Both the position numbers and the translations under genes were made by a program. Of a DNA stretch of 64,000 nt, positions 54,218 through 63,644 are shown piece after piece (position 1 is the stretch's first letter; every line of letters starts with the position of its first letter). The DNA is from Pacificoceanicola onchidii. GTDB taxonomy: Bacteria; Pseudomonadota; Alphaproteobacteria; Rhodobacterales; Rhodobacteraceae. A model generated the notes under the pieces. The model was not told where the DNA came from and did not search any database. It worked only from the letters and a program-made list of their open reading frames with translations. Location of the stretch: contig NZ_SRXY01000003.1 in NCBI RefSeq assembly GCF_004804335.1, positions 124,001 through 188,000 on the forward strand, in the 5' to 3' direction.

Positions 54218-54238
54218 GTCCCGGATCAAGTCCGGGAC
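54218..54238. repeat. Palindromic repeat GTCCCGG-N7-CCGGGAC
   Basis: The same perfect 7-bp stem as at 18343-18363, with the loop ATCAAGT. It lies 25 bp beyond the stop codon of the TspO-like gene and before the acyltransferase start, so it may serve as a terminator. Confidence 0.6.
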
Positions 54239-54263
54239 GGTGGCGGCTTTGCTTGTGCTGCGT

Positions 54264-54965
54264 CTATTCCGTGTCCGTGCCGCGCAGCCCGAGGATCACG
54301 ATAATCCCCAGCAAGGCCAGCCCGGCCACGGCCGCGTTCAAAGGCGCGGAGTTGGCGACGATCACACCGATCAGGGCCCAGATCACCGTCACGCCGTATT
54401 CCGGGGCCCGGTGCAGGCGGTACTGCACCACAATCGCAATGACCAAAGCCAGGGCAAGTGCCACAAGCGCCGCCGGGGTCGGGGCGAGCAAGCCATAACC
54501 GCCGAGCACAACGCCAAGCCCCACGCAGGAGGCCGCCGTGAGCCAGCCCGCGTAGATCGCCACCGGGGCCTGTTGCATCCAACGGTCCGTATCGCCCACG
54601 CGGAACAGGCTCAGGAGCGCGCCTGCCAGCATGATCCAGATCATCACCGTGGCCGCCACCGGCGCGATCTGCGCCACCGGCAACCAGTTCACCCCAACCG
54701 CAAGGCTGACAAACAAAGGCATGCGCATGGCGGCCCAGTCCGGATCATCCATGCGCCGCAGGAACCCAAATCCGGTGCCGATGGCCAGCCAGACAAAGAT
54801 CAGCCCCCAGATGGCAAAAGCATATCCGGCGGGCTGCACCGGCGGCGCGTCGATCTGAACCGGGAACTGGCCGGATTCGAACCCGTTGAAACCCGGCGCG
54901 AGCAGCGGCGAGGCCGCAAAAGCCACCGCCGCCACGAGACACAGGATCGCCCAGAGGCGATTCAT
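54264..54965 (-). CDS. Membrane protein, possibly TspO/tryptophan-rich sensory-like
   Basis: A 233-residue inner-membrane protein with about seven hydrophobic segments. The stretch [19 protein letters not shown] resembles the first helices of tryptophan-rich sensory proteins, but it is longer than the usual five-helix TspO. The start overlaps the serS stop codon (ATGA), so the two are translationally coupled. Function is uncertain; other small membrane families could fit. Confidence 0.55.
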   Translation of the reverse strand: MNRLWAILCLVAAVAFAASPLLAPGFNGFESGQFPVQIDAPPVQPAGYAFAIWGLIFVWLAIGTGFGFLRRMDDPDWAAMRMPLFVSLAVGVNWLPVAQIAPVAATVMIWIMLAGALLSLFRVGDTDRWMQQAPVAIYAGWLTAASCVGLGVVLGGYGLLAPTPAALVALALALVIAIVVQYRLHRAPEYGVTVIWALIGVIVANSAPLNAAVAGLALLGIIVILGLRGTDTE

Positions 54966-56254
54966 GCCAGCGTGCCCTCCGCCGTCAGCGTGGTCTTGCC
55001 ACCAAGCCACGGGTGCAGCGCCTCGGGCAGGGTCACGGAGCCATCGGCGTTCTGACCGTTCTCCAGAACCGCGATCAGGCAGCGGCCCACCGCAAGGCCA
55101 GAGCCGTTCAGCGTGTGCAGGAACTGCGGTTTGCCACCATCTGCAGGACGGAAACGGGCGTTCATCCGGCGGGCCTGGAAATCGGCGGCAACGGACACCG
55201 AGGAAATCTCGCGATAGGTGTTCTGTCCCGGCAGCCAGACCTCGATGTCATGCGTCTTGATCATGCCAAAGCCGATGTCGCCCGAGCAGAGCACGACGGT
55301 GCGGTAGGGCAGACCCAGCTTCTGCAGGATTGCTTCGGCACAGCCGGTCATGCGGTCATGCTCTTCCATGGACTTGTCCGGATGGGTGATCGAGACCATT
55401 TCGACCTTTTCGAACTGGTGCTGGCGCAGCATCCCGGCGGTGTCCTTGCCCGCGCTGCCCGCCTCGGAGCGGAAACACTGGGAATGGGCTACGTAACGGC
55501 GGGGCAGGTAGCCCTCATCCACGATCAGACCGTTCACGATATTGGTCAGCGTCACCTCGGACGTGGGGATCAACCACCAGCCATTGGTGGTCTGGTAGCT
55601 GTCATCGCCAAACTTCGGCAACTGACCCGTGCCGTACATCATCTCTTCCTTGACCAGCACGGGGGCCCATGTCTCGGTCAAACCATGCTCCGCGATGTGC
55701 GTATCCAGCATAAACTGGGCCAGCGCGCGGTGCACCCGCGCGACGCCGCCGCTCATCACCACAAAGCGCGAACCGGACAGTTTCGCGGCGGTCTCGAAAT
55801 CCAGACCATCCTTGGTCGCGGCCAGCTCATAATGCTCTTTCGGTTCGAAATCGAACTGGCGCGGCGCGCCCCAACGGCGGATTTCGACGTTATCATCCTC
55901 GTCTTCGCCGTCCGGCACATCGGCGTGCATGAAGTTCGGCAGCGCCATGAGCGCGGTGCTCAGCTCTGCATCAAGCTCCTTGGCCTTGGTCTGCATTTCC
56001 GCCACTTCGGCTTTTTTGGCGGCCACAAGCGCGCGCAGGCGTTCGAATTCGGCGTCGTCCCCGCTCGCCTTGGCCTTGCCTACTTCCTTGGCGGCCTTTT
56101 TCTGATCGGACTGCGCGGTCTCTGCGGTCTGGATCGCGCTGCGCCGGGCCTCGTCCAGGGCGAGGATAGAAGACGACTGCGGCTCCATCCCACGGCGGGC
56201 CATCGCCGCATCAAAAGCGGCGGGGTTTTCGCGGATGGTGCGGATGTCGTGCAT
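54962..56254 (-). CDS. serS: Seryl-tRNA synthetase
   Basis: Charges tRNA(Ser) and tRNA(Sec) with serine. The 430-residue class II enzyme has an N-terminal coiled-coil arm (about residues 28-100) that binds the long variable arm of the tRNA, then the catalytic core with motif 2 ([22 protein letters not shown]) shortened here in quotation, and motif 3 ([11 protein letters not shown]). Length and ends are normal. It is coupled to the TspO-like gene downstream. Confidence 0.97.
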   Translation of the reverse strand: MHDIRTIRENPAAFDAAMARRGMEPQSSSILALDEARRSAIQTAETAQSDQKKAAKEVGKAKASGDDAEFERLRALVAAKKAEVAEMQTKAKELDAELSTALMALPNFMHADVPDGEDEDDNVEIRRWGAPRQFDFEPKEHYELAATKDGLDFETAAKLSGSRFVVMSGGVARVHRALAQFMLDTHIAEHGLTETWAPVLVKEEMMYGTGQLPKFGDDSYQTTNGWWLIPTSEVTLTNIVNGLIVDEGYLPRRYVAHSQCFRSEAGSAGKDTAGMLRQHQFEKVEMVSITHPDKSMEEHDRMTGCAEAILQKLGLPYRTVVLCSGDIGFGMIKTHDIEVWLPGQNTYREISSVSVAADFQARRMNARFRPADGGKPQFLHTLNGSGLAVGRCLIAVLENGQNADGSVTLPEALHPWLGGKTTLTAEGTLA

Positions 56255-56338
56255 CGGATCCTCCAGATTATTAGGGGCAGTGAAAGTGTTTGAGTCGCAG
56301 GCCTTATGCCCGACTTTGAGGACGGAGTGTAGAGGGCT

Positions 56339-56977
56339 TCACTGCGTTGCAGCGACAGGGTCCAGCGTGACACCGGGCGCGCCACGCACCCATTCATCGA
56401 CAGGCAGCGCCAGCGCCAGTCCGCCCTGGCGCGCGACAATGACCGCCTGCAAAGCGCCGTCCTTGAGAACCGCGCCGCCCGATTGCCCTGACGAGACGCG
56501 ACAACCCAGGCGCCAGAAGGGAGAAGTCTCTGTTCCGTAACAGAAATCCTGCCTCAGTCGTTCCTTTGGCGCCTCGCGGCGGTAACTGACGAAACTGACA
56601 GGACCATCCAGCACGGCCTTGCCAAGCGCCAGCGGATCAGCGTCCAACGGGGCGGACAGTTGCGCGAAGGCGATGTCAGCCCGCGGGTTGAGACGATCGC
56701 CGACGGGCATCAGGCTGGGGTGGAACGTCACCGACACCATGTCTGCGCGCAGCTCGCCCGCCTCGGTCGGCAACACGAACACCTGACGATCGAGAACCCG
56801 GATCCCGGCGCTTTCCACCCGGGCCACGCAATGGGCGGCGGTCAGCACGAGGTTGGGCGCGACGAGCGTGCCGGAGCAGTGTCCGCCATCAGGGCTGCTC
56901 GCGGACGTAATCCGCCCCACGCTCTGCGCGTGTACGGGCAGGGCAAGAAGACACAAGCTGGCAATCAGTGCGCGCAA
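56339..56977 (-). CDS. Secreted trypsin-like serine protease
   Basis: A 212-residue exported S1-family protease. The signal peptide spans about residues 1-17 (ending VHAQ). The catalytic triad is complete: His in LTAAHCV, Asp in PRADIAFAQ and Ser in SSGQSGGAV. It has four further cysteines placed for disulfides. It is probably periplasmic or secreted. It lies 84 bp upstream of serS on the same strand. Confidence 0.88.
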   Translation of the reverse strand: MRALIASLCLLALPVHAQSVGRITSASSPDGGHCSGTLVAPNLVLTAAHCVARVESAGIRVLDRQVFVLPTEAGELRADMVSVTFHPSLMPVGDRLNPRADIAFAQLSAPLDADPLALGKAVLDGPVSFVSYRREAPKERLRQDFCYGTETSPFWRLGCRVSSGQSGGAVLKDGALQAVIVARQGGLALALPVDEWVRGAPGVTLDPVAATQ

Positions 56978-57107
56978 AGGCCGCTCCGGAGTGACGAGGC
57001 GTTTGCTCTAACCTACCGCGCAAGAACGGGTTTTCAAGAACAAGCTCTGGCAAGTGGGGCAAGATTTCCGGCAGTGCTGCGCGCTTGCGCCGGTCCCTTG
57101 AGGGGCG

Positions 57108-58463
57108 TCAGCTTGCGAGCACCTGCGGTTGCGAGCCCAGCTCCTCTTTTTCCTCCGGCAAGGTCTCGATCCGAAAGACCGATACCCCGTCCGACAGGGA
57201 TGCGCTGTGTGAGGACAAAGCCTGAGTGACGCTGGCCGTGTCATTGACCATGGCTGCGTTGTGTTGCGTGACTTCGTCGAGACTGCTGATCGCCGTGTTG
57301 ATCTCCCCAAGCGTCACGGTCTGCTCCTCCAGTCCCTTGACCACTTCGCTGATACGTTCCGTGATGCGATCGACGCTGGAGAAAATGCCGCCCAGTTCCG
57401 TGCTGGCCCGGTTCACAAGCGTGACCCCAGACCGGACATGCTCGCCGCTTTCGCTGATCAGGTCTTTGATTTCCTGAGCAGAATCTGCGGATTTCTGCGC
57501 TAGGGACTGAACCTCTGCGGCGACAACCGCAAAGCCGCGCCCCGCACTTCCGGCGCGCGCTGCCTCTACACCTGCGTTCAGAGCGAGAAGGTTCGTTTGA
57601 AAGGCGATGTCGTCAATAACCGAGATTATCGTTGAAATGGCATCAGACGATTCCTCGATCCGGGTCATGGCCGCGGTCACGTCGTCCACCACCTGGCCGC
57701 TGCCTTCGGCGGCGGCCTTGGTGTCTTGTGATTCCCTGTTGACCTCGGTTGCATAATCGACGGCGGATTGCGCGGTGGTGCTGAGCTCCTCGATCGCGGC
57801 TGCGGTTTCTTCCAGCGTGGCGGCTTGCGTCTTGGTGCGCTGGGAAAGTTCGCCCGAGTTTGCAGAGATCTGCTCTGACATGCCGTCGATTGTCACGGTC
57901 GCATGCATGACTTGCCGGATCAGTTGCGAAACATTGTCGACCGCTGCGTTGAAACTGTCTGCCACTTCGCGAAGACGATCTTCCTGTTGCAGTGTCACCC
58001 TTTGGGTCAGGTCACCTTGACTAAGGGCGTCGAGCCCGTCGGAAATGGCCCGGATCGCCTCTTTCTGACCGGTGATTTCCCGTGCGATTTTAGTGATTTG
58101 CACCACGTCACCGGCCTCGTCGAACACCGGAGCATAAGTCGCGGCAATCCAGATGACATTGCCTTCCTTGGTGATGCGGGGAAACTCGTCCGTGAAAAAA
58201 TCGCCGGACCGCAAACGCTCCCAGAAGGTTTCATAATCCTTGGTTTCGCGCAGTTCGCGCGCCACGAACATGCTGTGATGCTGGCCGACAATCTCCGCCT
58301 CTGTATAGCCAACGGCATTCAGGAAATTCTCGTTTGCGGTGAGGATGGTTCCGTCCGGTCTGAAATGGATCACGGCCTGTGTGCGCTCCACGATCTGCAA
58401 GATCGCGTCAGAACGTAACAGCCCGGATGGTTCCGAGCGCGCGGTTTTTTTGCCCAGCCACAT
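57108..58463 (-). CDS. Soluble methyl-accepting chemotaxis protein with PAS domain
   Basis: A 451-residue cytosolic chemoreceptor. Residues about 20-130 form a PAS domain (AVIHFRPDGTILTANENFLN, VGYTEAEIVGQHH), then a short HAMP-like region (DALSQGDLTQRVTL) and a C-terminal receptor signalling domain with the conserved hairpin tip DDIAFQTNLLALNAGVEAARAG. No membrane helix is present, so it senses an internal signal such as redox or energy state. The start MWLGKK follows GGAGGCAGG; an upstream 96-codon frame is rejected. It is divergent from yajC. Confidence 0.9.
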   Translation of the reverse strand: MWLGKKTARSEPSGLLRSDAILQIVERTQAVIHFRPDGTILTANENFLNAVGYTEAEIVGQHHSMFVARELRETKDYETFWERLRSGDFFTDEFPRITKEGNVIWIAATYAPVFDEAGDVVQITKIAREITGQKEAIRAISDGLDALSQGDLTQRVTLQQEDRLREVADSFNAAVDNVSQLIRQVMHATVTIDGMSEQISANSGELSQRTKTQAATLEETAAAIEELSTTAQSAVDYATEVNRESQDTKAAAEGSGQVVDDVTAAMTRIEESSDAISTIISVIDDIAFQTNLLALNAGVEAARAGSAGRGFAVVAAEVQSLAQKSADSAQEIKDLISESGEHVRSGVTLVNRASTELGGIFSSVDRITERISEVVKGLEEQTVTLGEINTAISSLDEVTQHNAAMVNDTASVTQALSSHSASLSDGVSVFRIETLPEEKEELGSQPQVLAS

Positions 58464-58860
58464 TGGCCTGCCTCCATTGCAAAACTGGCAAGGGTTTATC
58501 TGATAGGTCTTTCGCTCAGGTGAATGCGCCACCGTTGCCCGTGCTTTGTTCTCACGATTTTTCGAGCAATCAGATAAAATTTGATCGGTTTGAGACGCGC
58601 ACGCGGCGGCAATCCGCGGGGCGGGGCTTGCTGGCTCGAATCGCTGTCGGGCACAAGACCGCAGCAAGCCTGTCCCGAGCGCAAACAGGGCAGGCGGTGC
58701 GTGGTTCTTTCGCCCGAGGGCAAAAGAAGTCCGGCTGAGACCGTTTTTCATGCCAAGCGCCGCCTTCGCTCACCTTGCATCCGGCCTCACCCGCGCATAG
58801 GTTCCGCGCAACTCAAAAAACGGCGGGTGCCCCGCCATAACACTGACAGGAGCATCCCCG
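58464..58860. other. Divergent gap with two hairpins before yajC
   Basis: These 397 bp hold no convincing gene. Two structured segments stand out: a CCTG-T-CCC/GGGCAGG stem near 58668-58694, and TTCTTT-C-GCCC/GGGC-A-AAAGAA near 58705-58728. They may be a dispersed repeat, a small RNA or terminator-like sequences. The promoters of the chemoreceptor and yajC must also lie here. Confidence 0.4.
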
Positions 58861-59148
58861 ATGGACGCCTCAGCAATTGGCCAGTTTCTTCCGCTTATCC
58901 TGATCTTCGCGATCATGTATTTCCTTTTGATCCGGCCGCAGCAGAAGAAGATGAAGGAACACCAGGCCATGGTCGAGGCCCTGCGCCGCGGCGATCAGGT
59001 GGTCACGCAAGGCGGGATTATCGGCAAGGTGGCCAAGGTCAAGGAAGGCAACGAGATCGAGGTGGAAATCGCCGAAGGCGTGAAAATCCGCGTTGTGCGT
59101 GCGACCATCGCCCAGGTGCTTTCGAAAACCGAACCAGCGGAAAGCTGA
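58861..59148 (+). CDS. yajC: Sec translocase accessory subunit
   Basis: A 95-residue single-helix membrane protein that associates with SecDF and YidC. The membrane helix is near residues 8-26, followed by LIRPQQKKMKEHQAMVEAL and the RGDQVVTQGGIIGKV motif typical of YajC. secD starts 6 bp after the stop codon. Confidence 0.95.
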   Translation: MDASAIGQFLPLILIFAIMYFLLIRPQQKKMKEHQAMVEALRRGDQVVTQGGIIGKVAKVKEGNEIEVEIAEGVKIRVVRATIAQVLSKTEPAES

Positions 59149-59154
59149 TCCCAC

Positions 59155-60816
59155 ATGCTGCAAATTGAAACCTGGAAGCGTGTGCTGATCTGGGCGACGC
59201 TGGCACTTGGAATTGTGCTGGCGCTGCCCAACGGGTTTTACACGCGGGTCGAGCAGCGCAATGACGCTGTCGCGGCCATAGACCTTGGTGCGGACACGCA
59301 GGAGAACCAGAGCCTCGCCGCCCAGTGGCCGGGTTTCTTGCCTTCTGGCCTCGTCAACCTCGGGCTTGACCTGCGGGGTGGAGCGCATCTTTTGGCCGAG
59401 GTTCAGGTCGAAGATGTCTACGCCGCCCGCATGGAAGCGCTCTGGCCGGATGTACGCGATGTGCTGCGCCCCGAGCGCGCCACGGTTGGCACCATTCGTT
59501 TGATCCCGTCCGAACCGGGCGAGCTGCGCGTGCGCATTTCCGAAGCGGACGGCATGAGCCGGGCTCTGGAACTGGTGCGTGGCCTTGCGCAACCGGTTGT
59601 GTCCCTGACCGGGGCGGGGGCGACGGATCTGGACGTGAGCAGCGATGGCGATCAGATCGTTGTCACCCTGTCGGAGGCCGAACAGCAGGCCACGGACGAA
59701 CGCACGATCCAGCAAAGCCTTGAGATCATCCGCCGCCGGATTGACGAGGTCGGCACGCGTGAGCCGACAATCCAGCGTCAGGGTGCGGACCGGATCCTGA
59801 TCCAGGTGCCGGGCATCGGCTCGGCTCAGGAACTCAAGGAAATCATCGGCACCACGGCGCAGCTGACGTTCCAGCCGGTTGTGAGCCGTACCGACGATCC
59901 CGAGGCCGCGCCAGGTGTCGGCAACGAGGTGCTTCCCTATCTTGACCGCGAGGGGGCTTACGCGATCCTCGAAGCAGCGCCGGTTGTCACCGGTGAAGAG
60001 CTTGTAGATGCGCAGCCCGCCTTTGATCAGAACGGCCGCCCGGCGGTCAACTTCCGCTTCAACCCATCGGGTGCGCGCAAGTTCGGGGATTACACGGCCG
60101 AAAACATTGGCTCTCCCTTTGCCATCGTGCTGGATGATGAGGTGATCTCTGATCCCGTCATTCAAAGCCATATCGCAGGCGGTTCGGGCATCATCACCGG
60201 CAACTTCACTGTCGAGGAAAGCACGAACCTTGCTGTTCTGCTGCGCGCCGGTGCGCTGCCTGCGGGGATGGATTTCCTCGAAGAGCGGACAATCGGGCCG
60301 GAACTGGGGCAGGACAGCATCGACGCGGGCAAGATCGCGACGATTGTCGCCTTTGCCGCGGTGCTGGTCTTCATGGTGCTCAGCTACGGCCTGTTTGGCA
60401 TCTTTGCCAATATCGCGCTGATCATGAACATTGCGCTGATCTTTGGCATGCTCTCGCTGATCGGGGCGACGCTGACCTTGCCGGGCATTGCCGGGATCGT
60501 CTTGACCGTCGGCATGGCGGTGGATGCCAATGTGCTGGTGTTTGAACGCATCCGCGAAGAGCTCAAGACGGCAAAAGGGCCGGCACGGGCGATTGAGCTG
60601 GGTTATGAGAAGGCGCTGTCGGCGATCATCGACGCCAACATCACCACCTTCATCACCGCTGTGATCCTTTATGTCATGGGCTCCGGCCCGGTGCGCGGCT
60701 TTGCCATTACGCTTGGCCTCGGCATCCTGACATCGGTCTTTACGGCGATCTTCGTCACCCGGCTCCTGATCGTCATGTGGTTCGAGCGCCGCCGACCCAA
60801 AACCATCGAGGTGTGA
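59155..60816 (+). CDS. secD: Protein translocase subunit
   Basis: Uses proton motive force to help pull proteins through SecYEG. The 553-residue inner-membrane protein has an N-terminal helix, a large periplasmic P1 domain and five C-terminal helices with the RND-family motif VGMAVDANVLVFERIREE. Length is typical for alphaproteobacteria. secF follows 1 bp after the stop codon. Confidence 0.97.
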   Translation: MLQIETWKRVLIWATLALGIVLALPNGFYTRVEQRNDAVAAIDLGADTQENQSLAAQWPGFLPSGLVNLGLDLRGGAHLLAEVQVEDVYAARMEALWPDVRDVLRPERATVGTIRLIPSEPGELRVRISEADGMSRALELVRGLAQPVVSLTGAGATDLDVSSDGDQIVVTLSEAEQQATDERTIQQSLEIIRRRIDEVGTREPTIQRQGADRILIQVPGIGSAQELKEIIGTTAQLTFQPVVSRTDDPEAAPGVGNEVLPYLDREGAYAILEAAPVVTGEELVDAQPAFDQNGRPAVNFRFNPSGARKFGDYTAENIGSPFAIVLDDEVISDPVIQSHIAGGSGIITGNFTVEESTNLAVLLRAGALPAGMDFLEERTIGPELGQDSIDAGKIATIVAFAAVLVFMVLSYGLFGIFANIALIMNIALIFGMLSLIGATLTLPGIAGIVLTVGMAVDANVLVFERIREELKTAKGPARAIELGYEKALSAIIDANITTFITAVILYVMGSGPVRGFAITLGLGILTSVFTAIFVTRLLIVMWFERRRPKTIEV

Positions 60817-60817
60817 G

Positions 60818-61786
60818 ATGAGACTGAGACTGGTTCCCAAAGACACCAAATGGGATTTCTTCTCGCGGTCCAAAGTATGGCTCGGGATTTCGGCATTCTT
60901 GATGGTTGCGGCCTTTGCCAGCTTCCTGATCCAGGGCCTCAACTACGGCATCGACTTCCGGGGCGGCACAACGATCCGCACCGAAAGTGCGCAGCCGGTG
61001 GATGTGGGCGCGTACCGCGATGCTCTGACGGCCTTGGAACTGGGCGACATGACCATCTCGGAAGTGTTTGACCCGACCTTCGGGCCGGAGCAGAACGTGG
61101 CCATGGTGCGCATTGGCGCGCAGGACGGGCAGGAATCGGTGACCTCCGAGGTGATAGAAGCTGCGCGCGGCGCGCTTCAGGGCGTGGCACCGGACATCAA
61201 GTTTGTCTCCGTCGAAAGCGTCGGGCCCAAGGTCTCGGGTGAGCTGATCCAGACGGCCGCCATCGCCGTGGCGCTCGCCATTGGGGCGGTTCTGATCTAC
61301 ATCTGGTTGCGGTTCGAATGGCAGTTTGCGTTGGGGGCGGTTCTGGCGCTGGTGCATGACGTCATCCTGACCATTGGCATCTTCTCCGAGCTTGGCATCA
61401 AGTTCGACCTCGCCATCATCGCGGCGCTTCTGACCATCGTCGGCTACTCGCTGAACGACACTGTGGTTGTGTTTGACCGGGTGCGCGAGAACCTGATCAA
61501 GTTCAAATCCAAGGACCTCAAGGAGGTTCTGAACCTGTCGATCAACGAAACGCTGAGCCGGACCTTCATGACCTCCTTCACCACGCTGCTGGCGCTGATC
61601 GCGCTGTTTGTGCTGGGCGGGGATGTGATCCGCGGCTTTGTCTTCGCGATGATCTGGGGCGTGATCGTCGGCACCTATTCGTCCATCTTTGTGGCCTCGG
61701 CCATGCTGCTGCGCACGGGTGTAAAACGCGACTGGTCGAAACCGGTGGATGGGGCCGGTACGCAGTTCGGCAACATTGATGCCTGA
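60818..61786 (+). CDS. secF: Protein translocase subunit
   Basis: The partner of SecD. The 322-residue protein has six helices, the signature NYGIDFRGGTTIRT near residue 45 and the GYSLNDTVVVFDRVREN motif in helix 4-5 region. It overlaps the start of the next gene (TauE/SafE-type transporter) by 8 bp, which suggests coupled translation. Confidence 0.97.
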   Translation: MRLRLVPKDTKWDFFSRSKVWLGISAFLMVAAFASFLIQGLNYGIDFRGGTTIRTESAQPVDVGAYRDALTALELGDMTISEVFDPTFGPEQNVAMVRIGAQDGQESVTSEVIEAARGALQGVAPDIKFVSVESVGPKVSGELIQTAAIAVALAIGAVLIYIWLRFEWQFALGAVLALVHDVILTIGIFSELGIKFDLAIIAALLTIVGYSLNDTVVVFDRVRENLIKFKSKDLKEVLNLSINETLSRTFMTSFTTLLALIALFVLGGDVIRGFVFAMIWGVIVGTYSSIFVASAMLLRTGVKRDWSKPVDGAGTQFGNIDA

Positions 61787-62531
61787 TATTCTGGCCGAGG
61801 CCCTGGCGATCCCGGGCCTCGGCTTTCTCGCACTGGCGGCATTTGTCAGCGGTCTGGTGCGGGGCTTTGCCGGGTTTGGCACGGCGCTTGTCTTTCTGCC
61901 GGTGGCAGCGCAGTTCCTGCCTCCCTTCCAGGCCATTCTTGTCCTTACATTCATGGATATCTTTGGTCCGCTGCCGATCCTGCGCAGGGCGTGGCCTGCT
62001 GTTGAGAAGGGGGACCTGTGGCGGCTTGTGCTGGCCACGGCGCTCATGCTGCCGATCGGGCTTGGTGTGCTGTCATTCGTGGCCCAGGAGGTGTTTCGAT
62101 TCGCGGTGAGCGGGCTTGCGCTCCTGATGCTGGCCATTCTGGCGGGGGGGCTGCGCTACGGTGGCACAGTGACGCGGCCCATGGTGTTCGGCATTGGCGG
62201 CGCTGCAGGGTTTCTGGGCGGTGTGGCCGGGTTGCCCGGCCCGCCGGTGATCCTGTTCTACATGGCGCGGCCCCTGTCCACGGCGGTGATCCGGGCCACG
62301 ACGCTCTACTATCTGTTTGCCTTTGATTTGCTGGTCATCCTGGGTATGGGCGCGTTCGGGCGCTGGGAAGGGACGGCTGCGGTTCTGGGGCTGGCCCTTG
62401 CCCTGCCTGCGATGGCGGGCAATGCGCTGGGCGGCTGGCTGTTCCGCCCGGCCTATGAGCGGGTCTACCGCGGAGTGGCCTACGGGGTGATTGCGCTCTC
62501 GGCCTTGTCCGGATTGCCGATCTGGGGGTAA
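61779..62531 (+). CDS. TauE/SafE-family (TSUP) membrane transporter
   Basis: A 250-residue inner-membrane protein with about eight helices in two similar halves. The motif SGLVRGFAGFGTALVFLP near the N-terminus and GVAGLPGPPVILFYM in the second half are typical of this family, which exports sulfite, sulfonates or organosulfur compounds. The substrate is unknown. It overlaps the end of secF and precedes an Mth938-like gene by 8 bp, so it belongs to the yajC-secDF run. Confidence 0.85.
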   Translation: MPDILAEALAIPGLGFLALAAFVSGLVRGFAGFGTALVFLPVAAQFLPPFQAILVLTFMDIFGPLPILRRAWPAVEKGDLWRLVLATALMLPIGLGVLSFVAQEVFRFAVSGLALLMLAILAGGLRYGGTVTRPMVFGIGGAAGFLGGVAGLPGPPVILFYMARPLSTAVIRATTLYYLFAFDLLVILGMGAFGRWEGTAAVLGLALALPAMAGNALGGWLFRPAYERVYRGVAYGVIALSALSGLPIWG

Positions 62532-62539
62532 AAGGCCGC

Positions 62540-62893
62540 ATGCGGATCAATGAAATCAGCTTTACCGATGCGGTTCCTGTCGATGGCTACGGACCGGGTT
62601 TCTTCCGGGTTGGGGGCGAGGTGCACGCGGGCCCGATGCTGATGGCCGGTGCGGGTGCGCAGGACTGGGATGGCCTTGAGGACAGCGCGACCCTGCTGGC
62701 GCTGGCAGGGCAGGTGGATGTGCTGTTTGTGGGCACGGGGTCCGAGATCTTTCACTTGCCGGCTGATCTGCGGTCTGCGCTGGAGGCGGCGGGGCTTGGG
62801 GTTGAAGTGATGAACTCGCCGTCAGCCTGCCGGACCTACAATGTTCTCCTGAGCGAAGGGCGGCGCGTTGCGCTTGCGGTTTTGCCGGTGTGA
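62540..62893 (+). CDS. Mth938-like domain protein (DUF498)
   Basis: A 117-residue soluble protein of the Mth938/NDUFAF3-like family (segments VDVLFVGTGSEIFHLP and VEVMNSPSACRTYNVLLSEGR). In mitochondria the relative NDUFAF3 helps assemble complex I; the bacterial role is not known. It is the last gene of the yajC-secDF-TauE/SafE run, which is plausible as one transcript. Confidence 0.85.
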   Translation: MRINEISFTDAVPVDGYGPGFFRVGGEVHAGPMLMAGAGAQDWDGLEDSATLLALAGQVDVLFVGTGSEIFHLPADLRSALEAAGLGVEVMNSPSACRTYNVLLSEGRRVALAVLPV

Positions 62894-62950
62894 CGGGAGC
62901 GGCGCTCGCCTTGCAGGCATCGCCCCGCCCACCGTCCCACAGTTGCCTCC

Positions 62951-62979
62951 GGCGGGGATATTTGCAGCACAAAGAAACA
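62951..62979 (-). repeat. Partial copy of dispersed repeat (minus strand)
   Basis: On the minus strand this reads GTTTCTTTGTGCTGCAAATATCCCC, which matches the first 25 or so bases of the repeat at 39863 (GTTTCTTTGTGCCGACAAATATCCC). The hairpin part is missing, so it is a truncated or related form. Confidence 0.6.
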
Positions 62980-63029
62980 GCGCGGTTTTGCCGCTTTCCC
63001 GCGAGAGCGCGGCGCGGTAAGCCTTCCCC

Positions 63030-63644
63030 ATGGATTTGACTGTTCGTGATCTTGCGGTGGCCCGGGGCGGGGTGCCTGTGCTGGAGGGGCTGAGTTTCGG
63101 CCTGACACCGGGGCGCGCCCTTGTGCTGCGCGGGCCGAACGGGTCAGGCAAGACAACGTTGCTGCGCACCATCGCCGGGTTGCAACCTGCTTTTGAGGGC
63201 GAGATCGCCGGGGCCGGAGAGCGCATCGCCTATGCCGCCCATGCGGATGGGCTGAAGTCGATGCTCAGCGTGGCCGAGAACCTGACGTTCTGGGCGCAGG
63301 CGTTTGGGACTGCGGACATTGCCGCCGCCCTGACGGGGTTCAATCTTGAGGATCTCGCGCGCCGTCCTGCCGGAACGCTCAGCGCCGGGCAGAAGCGGCG
63401 GCTTGGGCTTGCGAGACTGATGGTCACCGGGCGGCCGGTCTGGGTGCTGGACGAGCCGACGGTCTCGCTCGATGCGGCTTCTGTTCAGCTCTTTGCCGAG
63501 GCCGTGCGCGGGCATCTAGCGGGGGGCGGCAGCGCGCTCATGGCGACACATATCGATCTGGGACTGGCCGAGGCCGATGTCTTTGATGTCACGCCGTACA
63601 AAGCCGAACCCCGCGTCTCCAGCGCCGACGAGGTCTTCCTGTGA
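63030..63644 (+). CDS. ccmA: Haem exporter ATP-binding protein for cytochrome c maturation
   Basis: The ABC ATPase that, with CcmB, CcmC and CcmD, drives release of haem-loaded CcmE in c-type cytochrome biogenesis. The 204-residue protein has Walker [14 protein letters not shown], signature [14 protein letters not shown] and Walker [13 protein letters not shown]. The stop codon overlaps the start of ccmB. c-type cytochromes are substrates of the aa3 oxidase encoded earlier in the window. Confidence 0.95.
   Translation: MDLTVRDLAVARGGVPVLEGLSFGLTPGRALVLRGPNGSGKTTLLRTIAGLQPAFEGEIAGAGERIAYAAHADGLKSMLSVAENLTFWAQAFGTADIAAALTGFNLEDLARRPAGTLSAGQKRRLGLARLMVTGRPVWVLDEPTVSLDAASVQLFAEAVRGHLAGGGSALMATHIDLGLAEADVFDVTPYKAEPRVSSADEVFL

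Noticed and set aside
58870-60942. 690-codon open frame on the minus strand
   Set aside because: It is antisense to yajC-secD, which are clearly real.
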